Source of the DNA: Paludibacteraceae bacterium
Lineage (GTDB): Bacteria > Bacteroidota > Bacteroidia > Bacteroidales > Paludibacteraceae
Assembly (NCBI GenBank): GCA_017961765.1
Contig: JAGCWQ010000044.1
Location: 1-55,256 of the forward strand
DNA length: 55,256 nucleotides
Direction of reading: 5' to 3'
The notes below the pieces were generated by a model. That model was not told where the DNA came from and searched no databases. It saw only the letters and a list, made by a program, of their open reading frames with translations. Shown here one piece after another: positions 1 to 8,233 of the stretch. Within the stretch, counting starts at the first letter, position 1; every line of letters begins with the position of its first letter. The translations under genes were made by a program, and so were the position numbers.

Positions 1-53
1 ATGGCAACCTGAGCCTTAAATTCAGCTGTAAAGCTTCTTCTTTTACCTTTCAT
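1..53 (-). CDS. IS3-family transposase OrfA, N-terminus only
   Basis: The 17 visible residues read MKGKRRSFTAEFKAQVA. This matches the conserved start of IS3-family OrfA (helix-turn-helix, Tnp-1 type), whose usual form is M-K-x-R-R-x-F-x-x-E-F-K-x-Q-V-A. OrfA binds the IS ends, and OrfB, normally made by frameshifting, carries the DDE integrase core. The rest of the gene lies outside the window. The ATG at 53 is preceded by an A/T-rich leader within the element. Confidence 0.75.
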   Translation of the reverse strand, partial: MKGKRRSFTAEFKAQVA

Positions 54-108
54 GTCTGCTAATTTAAGTCTATTTCCTTAACTTAGCAACTGGTTCGAAT
101 TTTCGGCA
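1..108 (-). mobile_element. End of an IS3-family insertion sequence (cut by window edge)
   Basis: The minus strand holds the first codons of an IS3-type OrfA, preceded by about 55 bases of non-coding DNA that reads inward from TGCCGAAAATTCGAACC (start near 108). I take this as the terminal inverted repeat, because IS3-family elements usually begin with TG a few tens of bases before orfA. The element lies just past the stop codon of the pyrophosphatase gene at 148. Only one end is visible, so the exact boundary, target duplication and subgroup cannot be read here. Confidence 0.6.
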
Positions 109-147
109 GTATTATAATATGATATTTACCTTATCTATTTCGAAAGA

Positions 148-1218
148 TTACTCCTTTGCATTAGCATCAAGTACATCGTTGATTCTTGGGACGATGATAA
201 TCTTACGGGATACGTGCGGAGTCATGTAGATATAACCATCCTTCTTCTCGGAAGTGACATCCTCAATACCCATGTTCAAGAAGGCTGCATCGGCAAACTT
301 CTCACCATTTTCACCCAAATAGAGGACGTTGCTACAATCCAAAGTATCTGCGTCGATCTTGCAGAGCATGAAATCCAAATTGTTCTCCTTCATATAATTA
401 GGCATAACGGCAAGCATACGATTACGCATATCCTCCAAATACTCGTCCTGCTCCACATCCACATTAGCTACAGAGAACTTATAACCAGCACGCTCGTAGT
501 CCTTGATGTCGGAAACCAAGATTTCAGCATCCGTCATGTCTTCATAGCTATCAGCAAACTCGTTCATCCGTGCGTAGAAAGCTGCCACGTCGTTTACACC
601 TGCGATAGGAGCCAAATCCTTAACGGCAACAGAATCCTTATTGTTCGACTTGTTTGGTTTCAAGCCACCCGTATCAGACAAGATACCGAGCAAAAGCAAT
701 TGGGCCGTCTCTTTGTTGATAGAGATATTCTGCTCTTGGAAGTCATAATAGATAATGGTACAAGTAGAACCTGCCGAACGAGTGGTATCGTAAGAAGCGG
801 CATCCGTCATAGAACCAAGAAGATGGTTGTCCACCACACGAAGGATATTGGCGTTTCTCATACCATCGACAGATTGTGCATACTCGCTATGGTCCACAAT
901 CACGATATTCAAGTTGTCGGCAGAAGTCAAAAGTTCAGGAGCCTTGAGTCCGAACGTATCCAAAGCAAAGGTAGTTTCCTTGTTGAGCTTGCCAGCCACA
1001 CGAGCCTCACAGTCGTAGCCCAAACTACGCAAGAAGATAGCATAAGCCATTGCTGAAGTCACGGCATCCGTATCTGGCACCTTATGACCAATCACCACGA
1101 TTTTAGAATCACCAAAGTTGAAAGGATCTGAATTCTTGTCATCATCCTTCTCACAAGAAGCCAAAGAGCACAAAGCAACAGCTCCCAACGCAAAATTGCG
1201 CAAATAATTAAAATTCAT
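148..1218 (-). CDS. Lipoprotein with family II (DHH-type) inorganic pyrophosphatase fold
   Basis: 356 residues. A signal peptide ends in a lipobox (SLASC, lipidated Cys22), followed by an acidic linker (EKDDDKNSD), so the protein is exported and probably on the outer membrane. The remainder follows family II pyrophosphatase (PpaC-like) order: GHKVPDTD at 44-51 (metal ligands His45, Asp49, Asp51), VDHSE at 108-112, a DHH-region motif at 130-132, SDTGG near 180, and the C-terminal DHHA2 substrate loop with SRK near 339. The third motif reads Asp-Asn-His instead of Asp-His-His, changing one usual metal ligand. Family II enzymes hydrolyse pyrophosphate in the cytoplasm, so a lipidated version suggests an extracellular phosphoanhydride or phosphoester substrate (inference). 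It is monocistronic with its own promoter at 1291. Confidence 0.8.
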   Translation of the reverse strand: MNFNYLRNFALGAVALCSLASCEKDDDKNSDPFNFGDSKIVVIGHKVPDTDAVTSAMAYAIFLRSLGYDCEARVAGKLNKETTFALDTFGLKAPELLTSADNLNIVIVDHSEYAQSVDGMRNANILRVVDNHLLGSMTDAASYDTTRSAGSTCTIIYYDFQEQNISINKETAQLLLLGILSDTGGLKPNKSNNKDSVAVKDLAPIAGVNDVAAFYARMNEFADSYEDMTDAEILVSDIKDYERAGYKFSVANVDVEQDEYLEDMRNRMLAVMPNYMKENNLDFMLCKIDADTLDCSNVLYLGENGEKFADAAFLNMGIEDVTSEKKDGYIYMTPHVSRKIIIVPRINDVLDANAKE

Positions 1219-1290
1219 CTTGTTTGATAAAAAAGTTTATAATAAATTGATATTTATGCATATTTTTAAAAATATGCAAATTTCAGTCGC

Positions 1291-1298
1291 CAAAGATA
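1291..1298 (-). promoter_or_regulatory. Bacteroidetes -7 promoter element for the pyrophosphatase lipoprotein
   Basis: The minus strand reads TATCTTTG, a match to the TAnnTTTG -7 consensus, with GTTG at the -33 position 19 bases upstream. The predicted start gives a leader of about 70 nt. The rest of the gap 1219-1554 holds A/T-rich DNA and the rng terminator; I see no further gene there. Confidence 0.55.
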
Positions 1299-1501
1299 CA
1301 TAAAAATAAAAACGAGGCAACATTATGAACTATCATTATCAGAATCATATTACATAAAAGCATATTTATTGATTCAAAACAATTCAGAAAGTTATTTTGG
1401 GAAGGACATTTTATCAACAAAACGAGAAATTCCATTCTAACAATGGCATGGAATGAATCATAGTGCCCAATAGCACCAGCAAAACAGCGCAGAATCTAAA
1501 C

Positions 1502-1536
1502 AAAAAAGAGGAGCAACCCAACGGACTGCTCCCCTC
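1502..1536 (-). terminator. Rho-independent terminator after the RNase G gene
   Basis: On the minus strand GAGGGGAGCA pairs with TGCTCCTC (two-base bulge) across a loop of about 11 bases, followed directly by TTTTTT. It lies 20 bases past the rng stop codon. Confidence 0.7.
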
Positions 1537-1554
1537 TAACTTTCACAACAGACA

Positions 1555-3153
1555 TCACTCTCCTTTTTTCGTAGAAAGTGTCTCCACCTCTTCCTTCAAA
1601 TCTATCTCAGTACCATGCTCGTCAAGGAAGTGATATTCCAGGAACGAGAGGTTTTGCGAAGGCACAAGCGAGAATGAAGCCTTGAACTTGCGTTTCCACT
1701 TCCATTTCAGGGTCATGAAAGGAAAACCTTGGTTGATGAATGCCGCCACATAAGGGTGAACCAGAAGTTTAAACTTCCTTATGTTTAGCGTATTCGTCAG
1801 ATAGTCCATCTTGTTCTCCAATGCGTCAACAAACAAGATGGAAGGTTGGGAAACCCCTTTCCCATAGCATGTCGGACAAACCTCTTCCGTGTCCACATGC
1901 ATCTCCGGACGCACACGTTGACGTGTAATCTGCATTAGTCCAAATTTGCTGAGTTGCAAGATGTTGTGACGAGCACGGTCATGCGCCATATTCTCACGCA
2001 TACGCTCATACAACTTCTGGCGGTTCTCAGCCTTCATCATATCGATGAAGTCCACCACAATGATGCCACCCATATCACGCAGACGAAGCTGGCGGGCTAT
2101 CTCGTCGCCGGCGGCCAAATTGACCTCGATGGCGTTCGCCTCCTGGTCGTTGCCGGCACGGGTCTTATTTCCGCTGTTGACATCAATCACATGCATGGCC
2201 TCGGTGTGTTCAATAATCAAGTAAGCCCCATTCTTGAAAGAGACCGTCCTGCCGAAACCTGACTTAACCTGTTTCGTGACACCGAAATGATCAAAAATCG
2301 GCACTTCGCCGTCATAGTACTTCACGATGGAGACACGGTCGGGAGCAATCTGCTTCACATAGTCGCAGACCTCCTCATAGACCGCACGGTCATTCACATG
2401 GATACTCTCGAAAGTAGGATTAAAGATGTCGCGGAGGATGCTCACCGTACGGTTGCTCTCCTCGCAAAGCAAGACCGGAGTCTTGGTTGACTTGCTCGCC
2501 TTAGCCACGCCATCCTGCCACTTCTTCACCAAAGCGTGAAGTTCGGCATCCAATTCACTGATATCCACACCTTCCGCCACCGTACGGACAATCACGCCGA
2601 AGTTCTTCGGTTTGATGCTGCGCATAAGCTGCTTGATACGGTTACGCTCCTCATGAGACTTAATCTTCTGGGAGACATATACCTTGTCAGCAAAAGGCAT
2701 CAAGACGATGTAACGTCCTGCAATGGAGATTTCGGAAGTCAACCGTGGTCCCTTCGTAGAAATCGGTTCCTTGGCAATCTGGACAAAGATTTCCTGTCCC
2801 TGCGCCAAGACATCCGAGATGGATCCGTTCTTCTCCAGATCCTTCTTCATTTGAAATTTGGACAAATCGGGAATACGCTTCCTATTGTTCAGCAACTCTT
2901 TCGTATAGGCCATCACGGAAGAGAACTGAGGACCCAAGTCCTGGTAATGCAAGAAAGCACCCTTTTCGTAACCCACATCAACGAATGCAGCATTCAGTCC
3001 CGGCATCAACTTGCGCACTCGGGCAAGATAGATATCGCCCACGGAGAAAGAAGCGGAGCTCGTTTCCCTGTTCAACTCGACCAAGCGTTTCTCCTCCAAA
3101 AGTGCAATGGCAATCTTAGATGCCTGAACATCAATCACTAATTCGTTATTCAT
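1555..3153 (-). CDS. rng: Ribonuclease E/G family endoribonuclease
   Basis: 532 residues, the length of RNase G-type proteins rather than full RNase E. It starts with a short beta strand, then an S1 RNA-binding domain (residues about 35-130: VGDIYLARVRKLMPGLNAAF and the sentence FVDVGYEKGAFLH). The catalytic region carries GGIIVVDFIDM near 365, with the aspartates that bind Mg2+, and the CPTCYGKG zinc-link motif near 430 that joins protomers. It cuts single-stranded RNA in rRNA maturation and mRNA decay. It is the last gene of a minus-strand unit with HU (3402) and a tiny basic protein (3271), an order that I recall as common in Bacteroidales. A terminator follows. Confidence 0.93.
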   Translation of the reverse strand: MNNELVIDVQASKIAIALLEEKRLVELNRETSSASFSVGDIYLARVRKLMPGLNAAFVDVGYEKGAFLHYQDLGPQFSSVMAYTKELLNNRKRIPDLSKFQMKKDLEKNGSISDVLAQGQEIFVQIAKEPISTKGPRLTSEISIAGRYIVLMPFADKVYVSQKIKSHEERNRIKQLMRSIKPKNFGVIVRTVAEGVDISELDAELHALVKKWQDGVAKASKSTKTPVLLCEESNRTVSILRDIFNPTFESIHVNDRAVYEEVCDYVKQIAPDRVSIVKYYDGEVPIFDHFGVTKQVKSGFGRTVSFKNGAYLIIEHTEAMHVIDVNSGNKTRAGNDQEANAIEVNLAAGDEIARQLRLRDMGGIIVVDFIDMMKAENRQKLYERMRENMAHDRARHNILQLSKFGLMQITRQRVRPEMHVDTEEVCPTCYGKGVSQPSILFVDALENKMDYLTNTLNIRKFKLLVHPYVAAFINQGFPFMTLKWKWKRKFKASFSLVPSQNLSFLEYHFLDEHGTEIDLKEEVETLSTKKGE

Positions 3154-3270
3154 CAGTTTTTATATTTTGTGAGAAATAGAATAAATCCTTTTCCCTATAA
3201 ACAAAGAACAAACCTGCGGAAAATCCCATAGGTTTGTCCTTGTTACCTTGTAATAAATCACACAGCGAAA

Positions 3271-3360
3271 TCAATGCTTCTTATGACGATTCTTCTTAAG
3301 TCTTTTCTTCCGCTTATGTGTAGACATTTTATGTCTCTTTCTCTTTTTTCCGCTTGGCAT
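3271..3360 (-). CDS. Tiny very basic protein, AURKAIP1/COX24 (mS38-like) type
   Basis: A 29-residue reading frame found by hand between HU and rng. It begins MPSGKKRKRHKMSTHKRKK and is almost entirely Lys, Arg and His. Bacteroidota carry a near-identical small protein at this spot, annotated as AURKAIP1/COX24 domain, a family related to mitochondrial ribosomal protein mS38. It probably binds rRNA in the small subunit (inference from family). It lies 41 bases after the HU stop and 117 bases before rng in the same direction, so it is likely co-transcribed. It is too short for most gene finders. Confidence 0.8.
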   Translation of the reverse strand: MPSGKKRKRHKMSTHKRKKRLKKNRHKKH

Positions 3361-3401
3361 AGCTGTAAATATTTATAATGTTATTAATTTAGTTGTTCTC
3401 C

Positions 3402-3674
3402 TTATTTCACATCTGACATAAACGTCTTCGCAGGCTTAAATGCCGGAATGTTATGCTCTGGGATGATGATCGTCGTATTTTTTGAGATGTTACGAGCGGT
3501 CTTCTCTGCCCTCTTCTTCACGATGAAAGAACCGAATCCCCTCAAATAAATGTTTTCACCCTTTCCTAAAGACTTCTTCACCTCCTCCATGAAAGATTCA
3601 ACCGTCTTCAACACATCAAGCTTATCAATACCCGTCGTCTTTGAAATCTCATTAACGATATCCGCTTTTGTCAT
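3402..3674 (-). CDS. HU-family DNA-binding protein
   Basis: 90 residues, the usual HU length. The N-terminal helices (TKADIVNEISKTTGI) are followed by the beta-arm region GENIYLRGFGSFIVKKRAEKTARN, and the tip residues that intercalate DNA lie around IIPEHNIPAFKP. HU dimers bend and compact DNA. It is the first gene of the HU, small basic protein, rng unit, with a strong -7 element (TATATTTG, minus strand) 46-53 bases upstream. It is divergent from ssb. Confidence 0.95.
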   Translation of the reverse strand: MTKADIVNEISKTTGIDKLDVLKTVESFMEEVKKSLGKGENIYLRGFGSFIVKKRAEKTARNISKNTTIIIPEHNIPAFKPAKTFMSDVK

Positions 3675-3719
3675 CTCTCTTAAAAATTAATAATAAAGTT
3701 ATACTCTTTTTTCGGACTG

Positions 3720-3727
3720 CAAATATA
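3720..3727 (-). promoter_or_regulatory. -7 promoter element for HU
   Basis: The minus strand reads TATATTTG, an exact TAnnTTTG match, followed by GC. It lies about 46 bases before the HU start codon and probably drives HU, the small basic protein and rng. Confidence 0.65.
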
Positions 3728-3886
3728 GGCATTTAATTGTTAATAAAAAAACATTGCCTACATTTTTTGAGTTATCTCTTTAAAAATCAAAACCAACCAA
3801 ATTCACAAATTGACTATTTACAATTTATTATTTCCAGAAGAGGGAAAAGAACTGCGACAATTATTTCGCACCAACCATTATTTTCC

Positions 3887-3894
3887 TATATTTG
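3887..3894 (+). promoter_or_regulatory. -7 promoter element for ssb
   Basis: TATATTTG followed by CAGACG, an exact match to the Bacteroidetes -7 consensus. It lies 53 bases before the ssb ATG, and the leader is A-rich (AATTAAAGAA just before the start). The 3675-3947 gap holds only this and the HU promoter. Confidence 0.65.
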
Positions 3895-3947
3895 CAGACG
3901 TGAATAAAAAAATTTAGTTTTGTTTTAGCAATTTAAAAATTAAAGAA

Positions 3948-4337
3948 ATGTCAGTAAACAAAGTCATTTTAGTAGGAAACGTGGGCAAAGACCCAGATGT
4001 ACGCTATGTTAGTCAAGACAATCCTGTTGCGCAATTCACCCTCGCCACGACAGAAAGAGGTTACACCACACAGAGCGGAACGCAGGTTCCAGAACGTACC
4101 GATTGGCACAACATCGTGGCATGGAGAGGTCTGGCCAAACTAGCAGAGAACTATATAAGGAAAGGATCGCAACTCTATATCGAAGGGAAGCTGCGCACCC
4201 GGAATTATCAAGACCAAAACGGCAACACACGCTACATCACCGAAATCATAGCCGACGACATCCAACTCTTAGGCAAGAAACAGGAAAACAGCGTCGCTCC
4301 GCTCCAACCGAACACAACCGAGAATCCTCCGTTTTGA
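3948..4337 (+). CDS. ssb: Single-stranded DNA-binding protein
   Basis: 129 residues. The OB fold spans residues 1-110 (VNKVILVGNVGKDPDVRYV, then FTLATTERG and RTDWHNIVAWRGLAKLAENYIRKGSQLYIEG), a classic SSB core. The disordered tail is very short and ends NPPF, a reduced form of the acidic DDDIPF tip that recruits repair and replication proteins. It coats ssDNA at forks and during repair. It is divergent from HU and followed by a hairpin and the gldE promoter. In many Bacteroidota mutY sits immediately before ssb, but it is absent here. Confidence 0.95.
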   Translation: MSVNKVILVGNVGKDPDVRYVSQDNPVAQFTLATTERGYTTQSGTQVPERTDWHNIVAWRGLAKLAENYIRKGSQLYIEGKLRTRNYQDQNGNTRYITEIIADDIQLLGKKQENSVAPLQPNTTENPPF

Positions 4338-4475
4338 TTCTCGCCCCTGACCGGTCAAAGCCACACCATTCCGTTGAAGGATAGGCAGCACAAGGCTCCA
4401 AGGAGAATAGTTCCTTCCCTAAAAAGCCTCCTCCATCCAAGGACGGGAAGATTAGGAATTGATTATTTATTTTTC

Positions 4476-4483
4476 TATATTTG
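4476..4483 (+). promoter_or_regulatory. -7 promoter element for gldE
   Basis: TATATTTG followed by CAAGGACG, an exact TAnnTTTG match. The start site would fall within or at the base of the hairpin at 4484-4508. The same DNA may therefore terminate ssb and begin the gldE-gldD-gldG transcript with a structured 5' end. Confidence 0.55.
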
Positions 4484-4514
4484 CAAGGACGGAAAAATTC
4501 CGTCCTTGTTTGTT
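4484..4514 (+). terminator. Hairpin after ssb, overlapping the gldE promoter
   Basis: CAAGGACGGAA and TTCCGTCCTTG form a perfect 11-bp stem with an AAA loop, followed by TTTGTTT. This is a good Rho-independent terminator for ssb. It sits directly against the -7 element at 4476. Confidence 0.65.
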
Positions 4515-4532
4515 TAACTAATTCATTTATAA

Positions 4533-5855
4533 TTGGATCCATCCTCGTTAATTGGAGAAGCAGCAGATAGTTCCGTTCCCATCGCAACCATCGGTTGGAT
4601 AGTGGGAGCCTACATTGTAACCATAGTCCTCATTTTGGCTATGACCTGCATGGCGTTCTATTTCGAATCCTCCTTCTTCTCCCTGACAGCCAAAGAGGTT
4701 GCCAACATTAAAGTCAAAGGGACGAAAACAGCCAAAGGACTCTTGGCTCTGATGGAAAAGCCGCAACGCACGCTTTCCGCCTTAGTCATCACGAAATACG
4801 CCTGCATCACCTTGTTGCTGACGGTCTTGTGTAGCACGCTCCTCTGGATAAAGGCTGCACCCACCTCGTGGGTATATTGGGGAGTCATCGCAGGAATCGC
4901 CTTGGTGGGCGTCTCCTCGACCATCCTCTTCGGCGAAATCATCCCGACCCGCATCAAGGAGAAGAGCGGGTACGAACGACTGCTTAGCGCATACCCTTTC
5001 ATCTCCCTCATCAACAAAGTGTTGACTCCACTCTCCTTCCTTTTGGAGAAGACCCCGCTTATCAAAAGAAGGATGGAGATGAAAACCCAGCACAACATCT
5101 CCATTGACGAATTGTCGGAAACGTTGAAACTCACCTCCGTAGAGAAGAAAGACGAAAAGGACATCCTTCAAGGAATCGTCAACTTCGGCAAAATCTGCGT
5201 GGACGAGATCATGCGTCCGAGGGTGGACATCGTGGATATCGACATCAAAAATAAATTCGACGAAGTCATCAACATCATACGCGAATCGGAATACTCCAGA
5301 CTCCCCGTTTACGAGAATTCCATCGACAACGTGAAGGGTGTGCTCTACATCAAAGACCTCCTTCAACACATCGACAAAGGTCCCGACTTCCCTTGGCAAA
5401 ACCTCATCCGCGAAGCCTACTTCGTGCCCGAGACAAAGAAAATCGACGACCTCCTCAGCGAATTTCAGGAGAAACGCATCCACATGGCCATCGTGGTCGA
5501 TGAATTCGGAGGAACATCGGGCATCGCCACTTTGGAAGACATTCTGGAAGTCATTGTCGGTGAAATCTGCGATGAGCATGACGAAGACGAGAACAAGATG
5601 TACTCCGCCATCGACGACAAAAACTATATCTTAGAAGGCAAACTTCCGATCAACGACTTTTTCAAAATAAAGAAAATTGACACGGAGGTTTTCGAGAAAA
5701 GAGATTGGGACGCAGATTCCTTAGCCGGACTGATATTGGAGATCAACGGAGATATTCCAAGTCCGGGAGACGTCATCGAATACGAAGGATACAAGTTCAC
5801 CATCATCTCCGCCGATGACAGAAGAATTAAGAAAGTACAACTCCAACTTCCTTGA
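4533..5855 (+). CDS. gldE: GldE, CNNM/CorC-type membrane protein linked to gliding motility and T9SS
   Basis: 440 residues from a TTG start. No ATG fits, and the N-terminus MDPSSLI resembles the usual GldE start. The N-terminal transmembrane domain (DUF21/CNNM, about residues 20-190) has several hydrophobic segments, including [19 protein letters not shown] and [17 protein letters not shown]. Two CBS domains follow ([54 protein letters not shown]), then a C-terminal CorC_HlyC domain ([10 protein letters not shown]). GldE works with the lipoprotein GldD, whose gene is 39 bases downstream. In Flavobacterium both are needed for gliding and T9SS function. Confidence 0.9.
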   Translation: MDPSSLIGEAADSSVPIATIGWIVGAYIVTIVLILAMTCMAFYFESSFFSLTAKEVANIKVKGTKTAKGLLALMEKPQRTLSALVITKYACITLLLTVLCSTLLWIKAAPTSWVYWGVIAGIALVGVSSTILFGEIIPTRIKEKSGYERLLSAYPFISLINKVLTPLSFLLEKTPLIKRRMEMKTQHNISIDELSETLKLTSVEKKDEKDILQGIVNFGKICVDEIMRPRVDIVDIDIKNKFDEVINIIRESEYSRLPVYENSIDNVKGVLYIKDLLQHIDKGPDFPWQNLIREAYFVPETKKIDDLLSEFQEKRIHMAIVVDEFGGTSGIATLEDILEVIVGEICDEHDEDENKMYSAIDDKNYILEGKLPINDFFKIKKIDTEVFEKRDWDADSLAGLILEINGDIPSPGDVIEYEGYKFTIISADDRRIKKVQLQLP

Positions 5856-5894
5856 AACAGGGAAAAGAGAATTGCATAAATAGAGATAAAAAGA

Positions 5895-6473
5895 ATGAGA
5901 CACATAACATTTCCGGTTTTACTCCTGTTCGCCCTACTCCTGTGCTGCTGCACCGAATATACGCCAAAGCCAAGGGGCTATTTCAGGATAGACCTTCCCG
6001 AAGAGACGAACTACGTAGCATTCGACGAGAAAGGATTCCCTTTCAAGTTTGAATACTCCGACTTCAGCATCGTAAAGCCCGTTCCTCAAAACGATTCGTT
6101 TTGGGTGGACATCCTCTATCCAAAATTGAATGCGAAGATTTATTGCAGCTATAAGCCTGTCAAGAACAATTTCCAAGATATTGCGGAAGATTCCCGCACA
6201 TTCGTATATAAGCACATCGTGAAGGCCGACGACATCACAGAGCAACCTTACGAGAATCCTGACCACAAGATTTTCGGACTACTCTACGAGTTGAAAGGCA
6301 ACACGGCCTCCAACATCCAATTCATCTTGACAGACAGTACGGAACACTTCTTCCGCGGAGCCCTCTATTTTACCGCTTCGCCCAACAAAGATTCCATCCA
6401 ACCCGTCCTTCAATTCATCCGCAAGGACATCATCCATCTGATCGAGACTTTGGAATGGAAAAAACAAAAATAA
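5895..6473 (+). CDS. gldD: Gliding motility lipoprotein GldD
   Basis: 192 residues. The signal peptide ends in a Cys-rich lipobox (LLLCCCTEY), so it is a lipoprotein. The mature N-terminus has the family hallmark YTPKPRGYFRIDLPE, followed by the conserved GldD beta-rich domain to the end (ILTDSTEHFFRGALYF and a C-terminal helix with HLIETLEWK). GldD is an essential gliding/T9SS accessory factor in Flavobacteria. The gene lies between gldE and gldG, 20 bases before gldG, in one operon. Confidence 0.92.
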   Translation: MRHITFPVLLLFALLLCCCTEYTPKPRGYFRIDLPEETNYVAFDEKGFPFKFEYSDFSIVKPVPQNDSFWVDILYPKLNAKIYCSYKPVKNNFQDIAEDSRTFVYKHIVKADDITEQPYENPDHKIFGLLYELKGNTASNIQFILTDSTEHFFRGALYFTASPNKDSIQPVLQFIRKDIIHLIETLEWKKQK

Positions 6474-6493
6474 CGACAAGAAATAGATGAATC

Positions 6494-8179
6494 ATGGCAA
6501 AGAAGATAGCTCACATAGTTATACTAATCCTTTCAATCGTCGCACTCTACTTCATCTCGGAGAAATGCTTCTTCCGTCTTGACCTGACCTCGGAGAAACG
6601 CTACAGCATCTCCGACAACACCGAACGGCTCTTAGAGGGATTGGAGAAACCGCTCGACATCAAGATCTATTTGGACGGAGACCTGAATCCCGGATTCCTC
6701 CGCTTGAAACGAGCCACCAAAGAGATGCTCGACGAATTCAGCGCCTACTGCGGCTCAGAAATCGAATACGAATTCATCAACCCATCCAGCGGCGCGACCA
6801 ATGCCGAAAGGGAGAAGAAATACGCAGAGTTGGAAAAACGAGGCATGAGGGGCACCATGGTGTACGACCGCGACAACGAAGGGAAAGCCATTCAAAAGAT
6901 CATCTATCCTTGGGCGGAAATCAGCTATGACGGCAAGACGCTCCCCGTATGCCTTCTAAAAAATGTGGCAGGCAACTCGGGCGAAGAGAACCTAAACATC
7001 TCCATCGAGAACTTAGAGTTCGGTTTGACGGACGTCATCCGAATGCTCTACAACCGCGAGGTTCAAAAGATCGCCTTCATCGAGGGGCACGGAGAGTTCC
7101 CCGAACCGCTCGTTTACGATGCCTCCCAAGGGTTGAGCCACTACTACCAAGTGGATAGAGGTTCCATCACCAACGATGTCAACATCCTCGACGGATACAA
7201 GGCCATCATCATTGCCGGTTCAGAAAGCAAATTCACCGAACAGGAGAAATACGTAATCGACCAATACATCATGAAAGGCGGTAAAGTCTTGTGGCTCTTG
7301 GACGGCTCGCGCATATCGTTAGACAGTCTCTCCACCAACTCACAGACCATCGGAATCATCAACGAGGTCAATTTGGAAGACCAACTATTCACCTACGGTG
7401 TCCGCATCAACCCCGTTTTGGTACAGAACGTACAATGTGCCCTCGTCCCTGTCAACATGGCAAGAGAGGGCGACCAACCCAAATACGAACCTAGTTCGTG
7501 GTACTACTCCCCATTGCTGATGACCTCGCCAGAGCACTCTATCACGAGGAACCTGACCCCAGTCAAGAGCGAATTCACAAGTTCCATCGACTTTGTCGGC
7601 TCCGAACTTAACGTCAAACGGGAAGTCTTATTAGCCACCTCGCCAGGCTCGCACATACAGAGCGTGCCTTCCATCGTCAGCATGGATGTCATCAACGTAG
7701 AGAAGAACGCCCAATACTTCAACATCAGCAGCCGCATCTTCGTCGGTGTCGCAGAAGAGGGCATATTCCCTTCCGTCTTCAGAAACCGTCTGATACCGGA
7801 AGGCCTACAAACCAAGGAGAAGACATTGACAGAGAGCAAACCGACAAAGATGGTTTTTGTAGCCGATGCCGACATCATCCGAAACGACGTCCAAGGAAGC
7901 GGAGAGAACATGAACATCCTCCCTTTGGGCTACGACCGGTACATGAACCAACAATTCGGAAACAAAGACTTCGTCCTCAATGCCGTCAACTATCTGACCG
8001 ACGACGACGGATGGATGGAGCTCCGCAACCGGGAAATAAAGCTTAGGCTATTGCACAAGCCTTCCGTAATCGGGCTACGAACCTTCTGGCAAACAGTCAA
8101 CATGGTTCTCCCATTACTACTGCTCGGCCTCTTCGGTGGCATATTCCTCTTCATCAGAAAGAAGAAATACACCAAGTGA
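6494..8179 (+). CDS. gldG: GldG, ABC-associated gliding motility protein
   Basis: 561 residues. One N-terminal membrane segment (about 5-22, IAHIVILILSIVALYFI) is followed by a large extracytoplasmic region that starts with the GldG signature RLDLTSEKRYSIS. The DUF4350-like/ABC_transp_aux core contains FIEGHGEFPEP near 196 and GGKVLWLLDGSRISLDSL near 260. A C-terminal membrane segment (about 530-552) precedes a basic tail RKKKY. GldG normally pairs with the permease GldF and the ATPase GldA. GldF is usually encoded immediately upstream, but here gldD directly precedes gldG, so the partner must be elsewhere or lost. Confidence 0.9.
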   Translation: MAKKIAHIVILILSIVALYFISEKCFFRLDLTSEKRYSISDNTERLLEGLEKPLDIKIYLDGDLNPGFLRLKRATKEMLDEFSAYCGSEIEYEFINPSSGATNAEREKKYAELEKRGMRGTMVYDRDNEGKAIQKIIYPWAEISYDGKTLPVCLLKNVAGNSGEENLNISIENLEFGLTDVIRMLYNREVQKIAFIEGHGEFPEPLVYDASQGLSHYYQVDRGSITNDVNILDGYKAIIIAGSESKFTEQEKYVIDQYIMKGGKVLWLLDGSRISLDSLSTNSQTIGIINEVNLEDQLFTYGVRINPVLVQNVQCALVPVNMAREGDQPKYEPSSWYYSPLLMTSPEHSITRNLTPVKSEFTSSIDFVGSELNVKREVLLATSPGSHIQSVPSIVSMDVINVEKNAQYFNISSRIFVGVAEEGIFPSVFRNRLIPEGLQTKEKTLTESKPTKMVFVADADIIRNDVQGSGENMNILPLGYDRYMNQQFGNKDFVLNAVNYLTDDDGWMELRNREIKLRLLHKPSVIGLRTFWQTVNMVLPLLLLGLFGGIFLFIRKKKYTK

Positions 8180-8233
8180 CCCTGATCTAAAGAGAAACTA
8201 AATATATTACAAACAACATAAAATTTCATTCAC

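Noticed and set aside
1-147. Possible 3' end of an independent gene at the left edge
   Set aside because: The minus strand reads as the start of an IS3 OrfA with its terminal sequence. No other frame has a supportable product.
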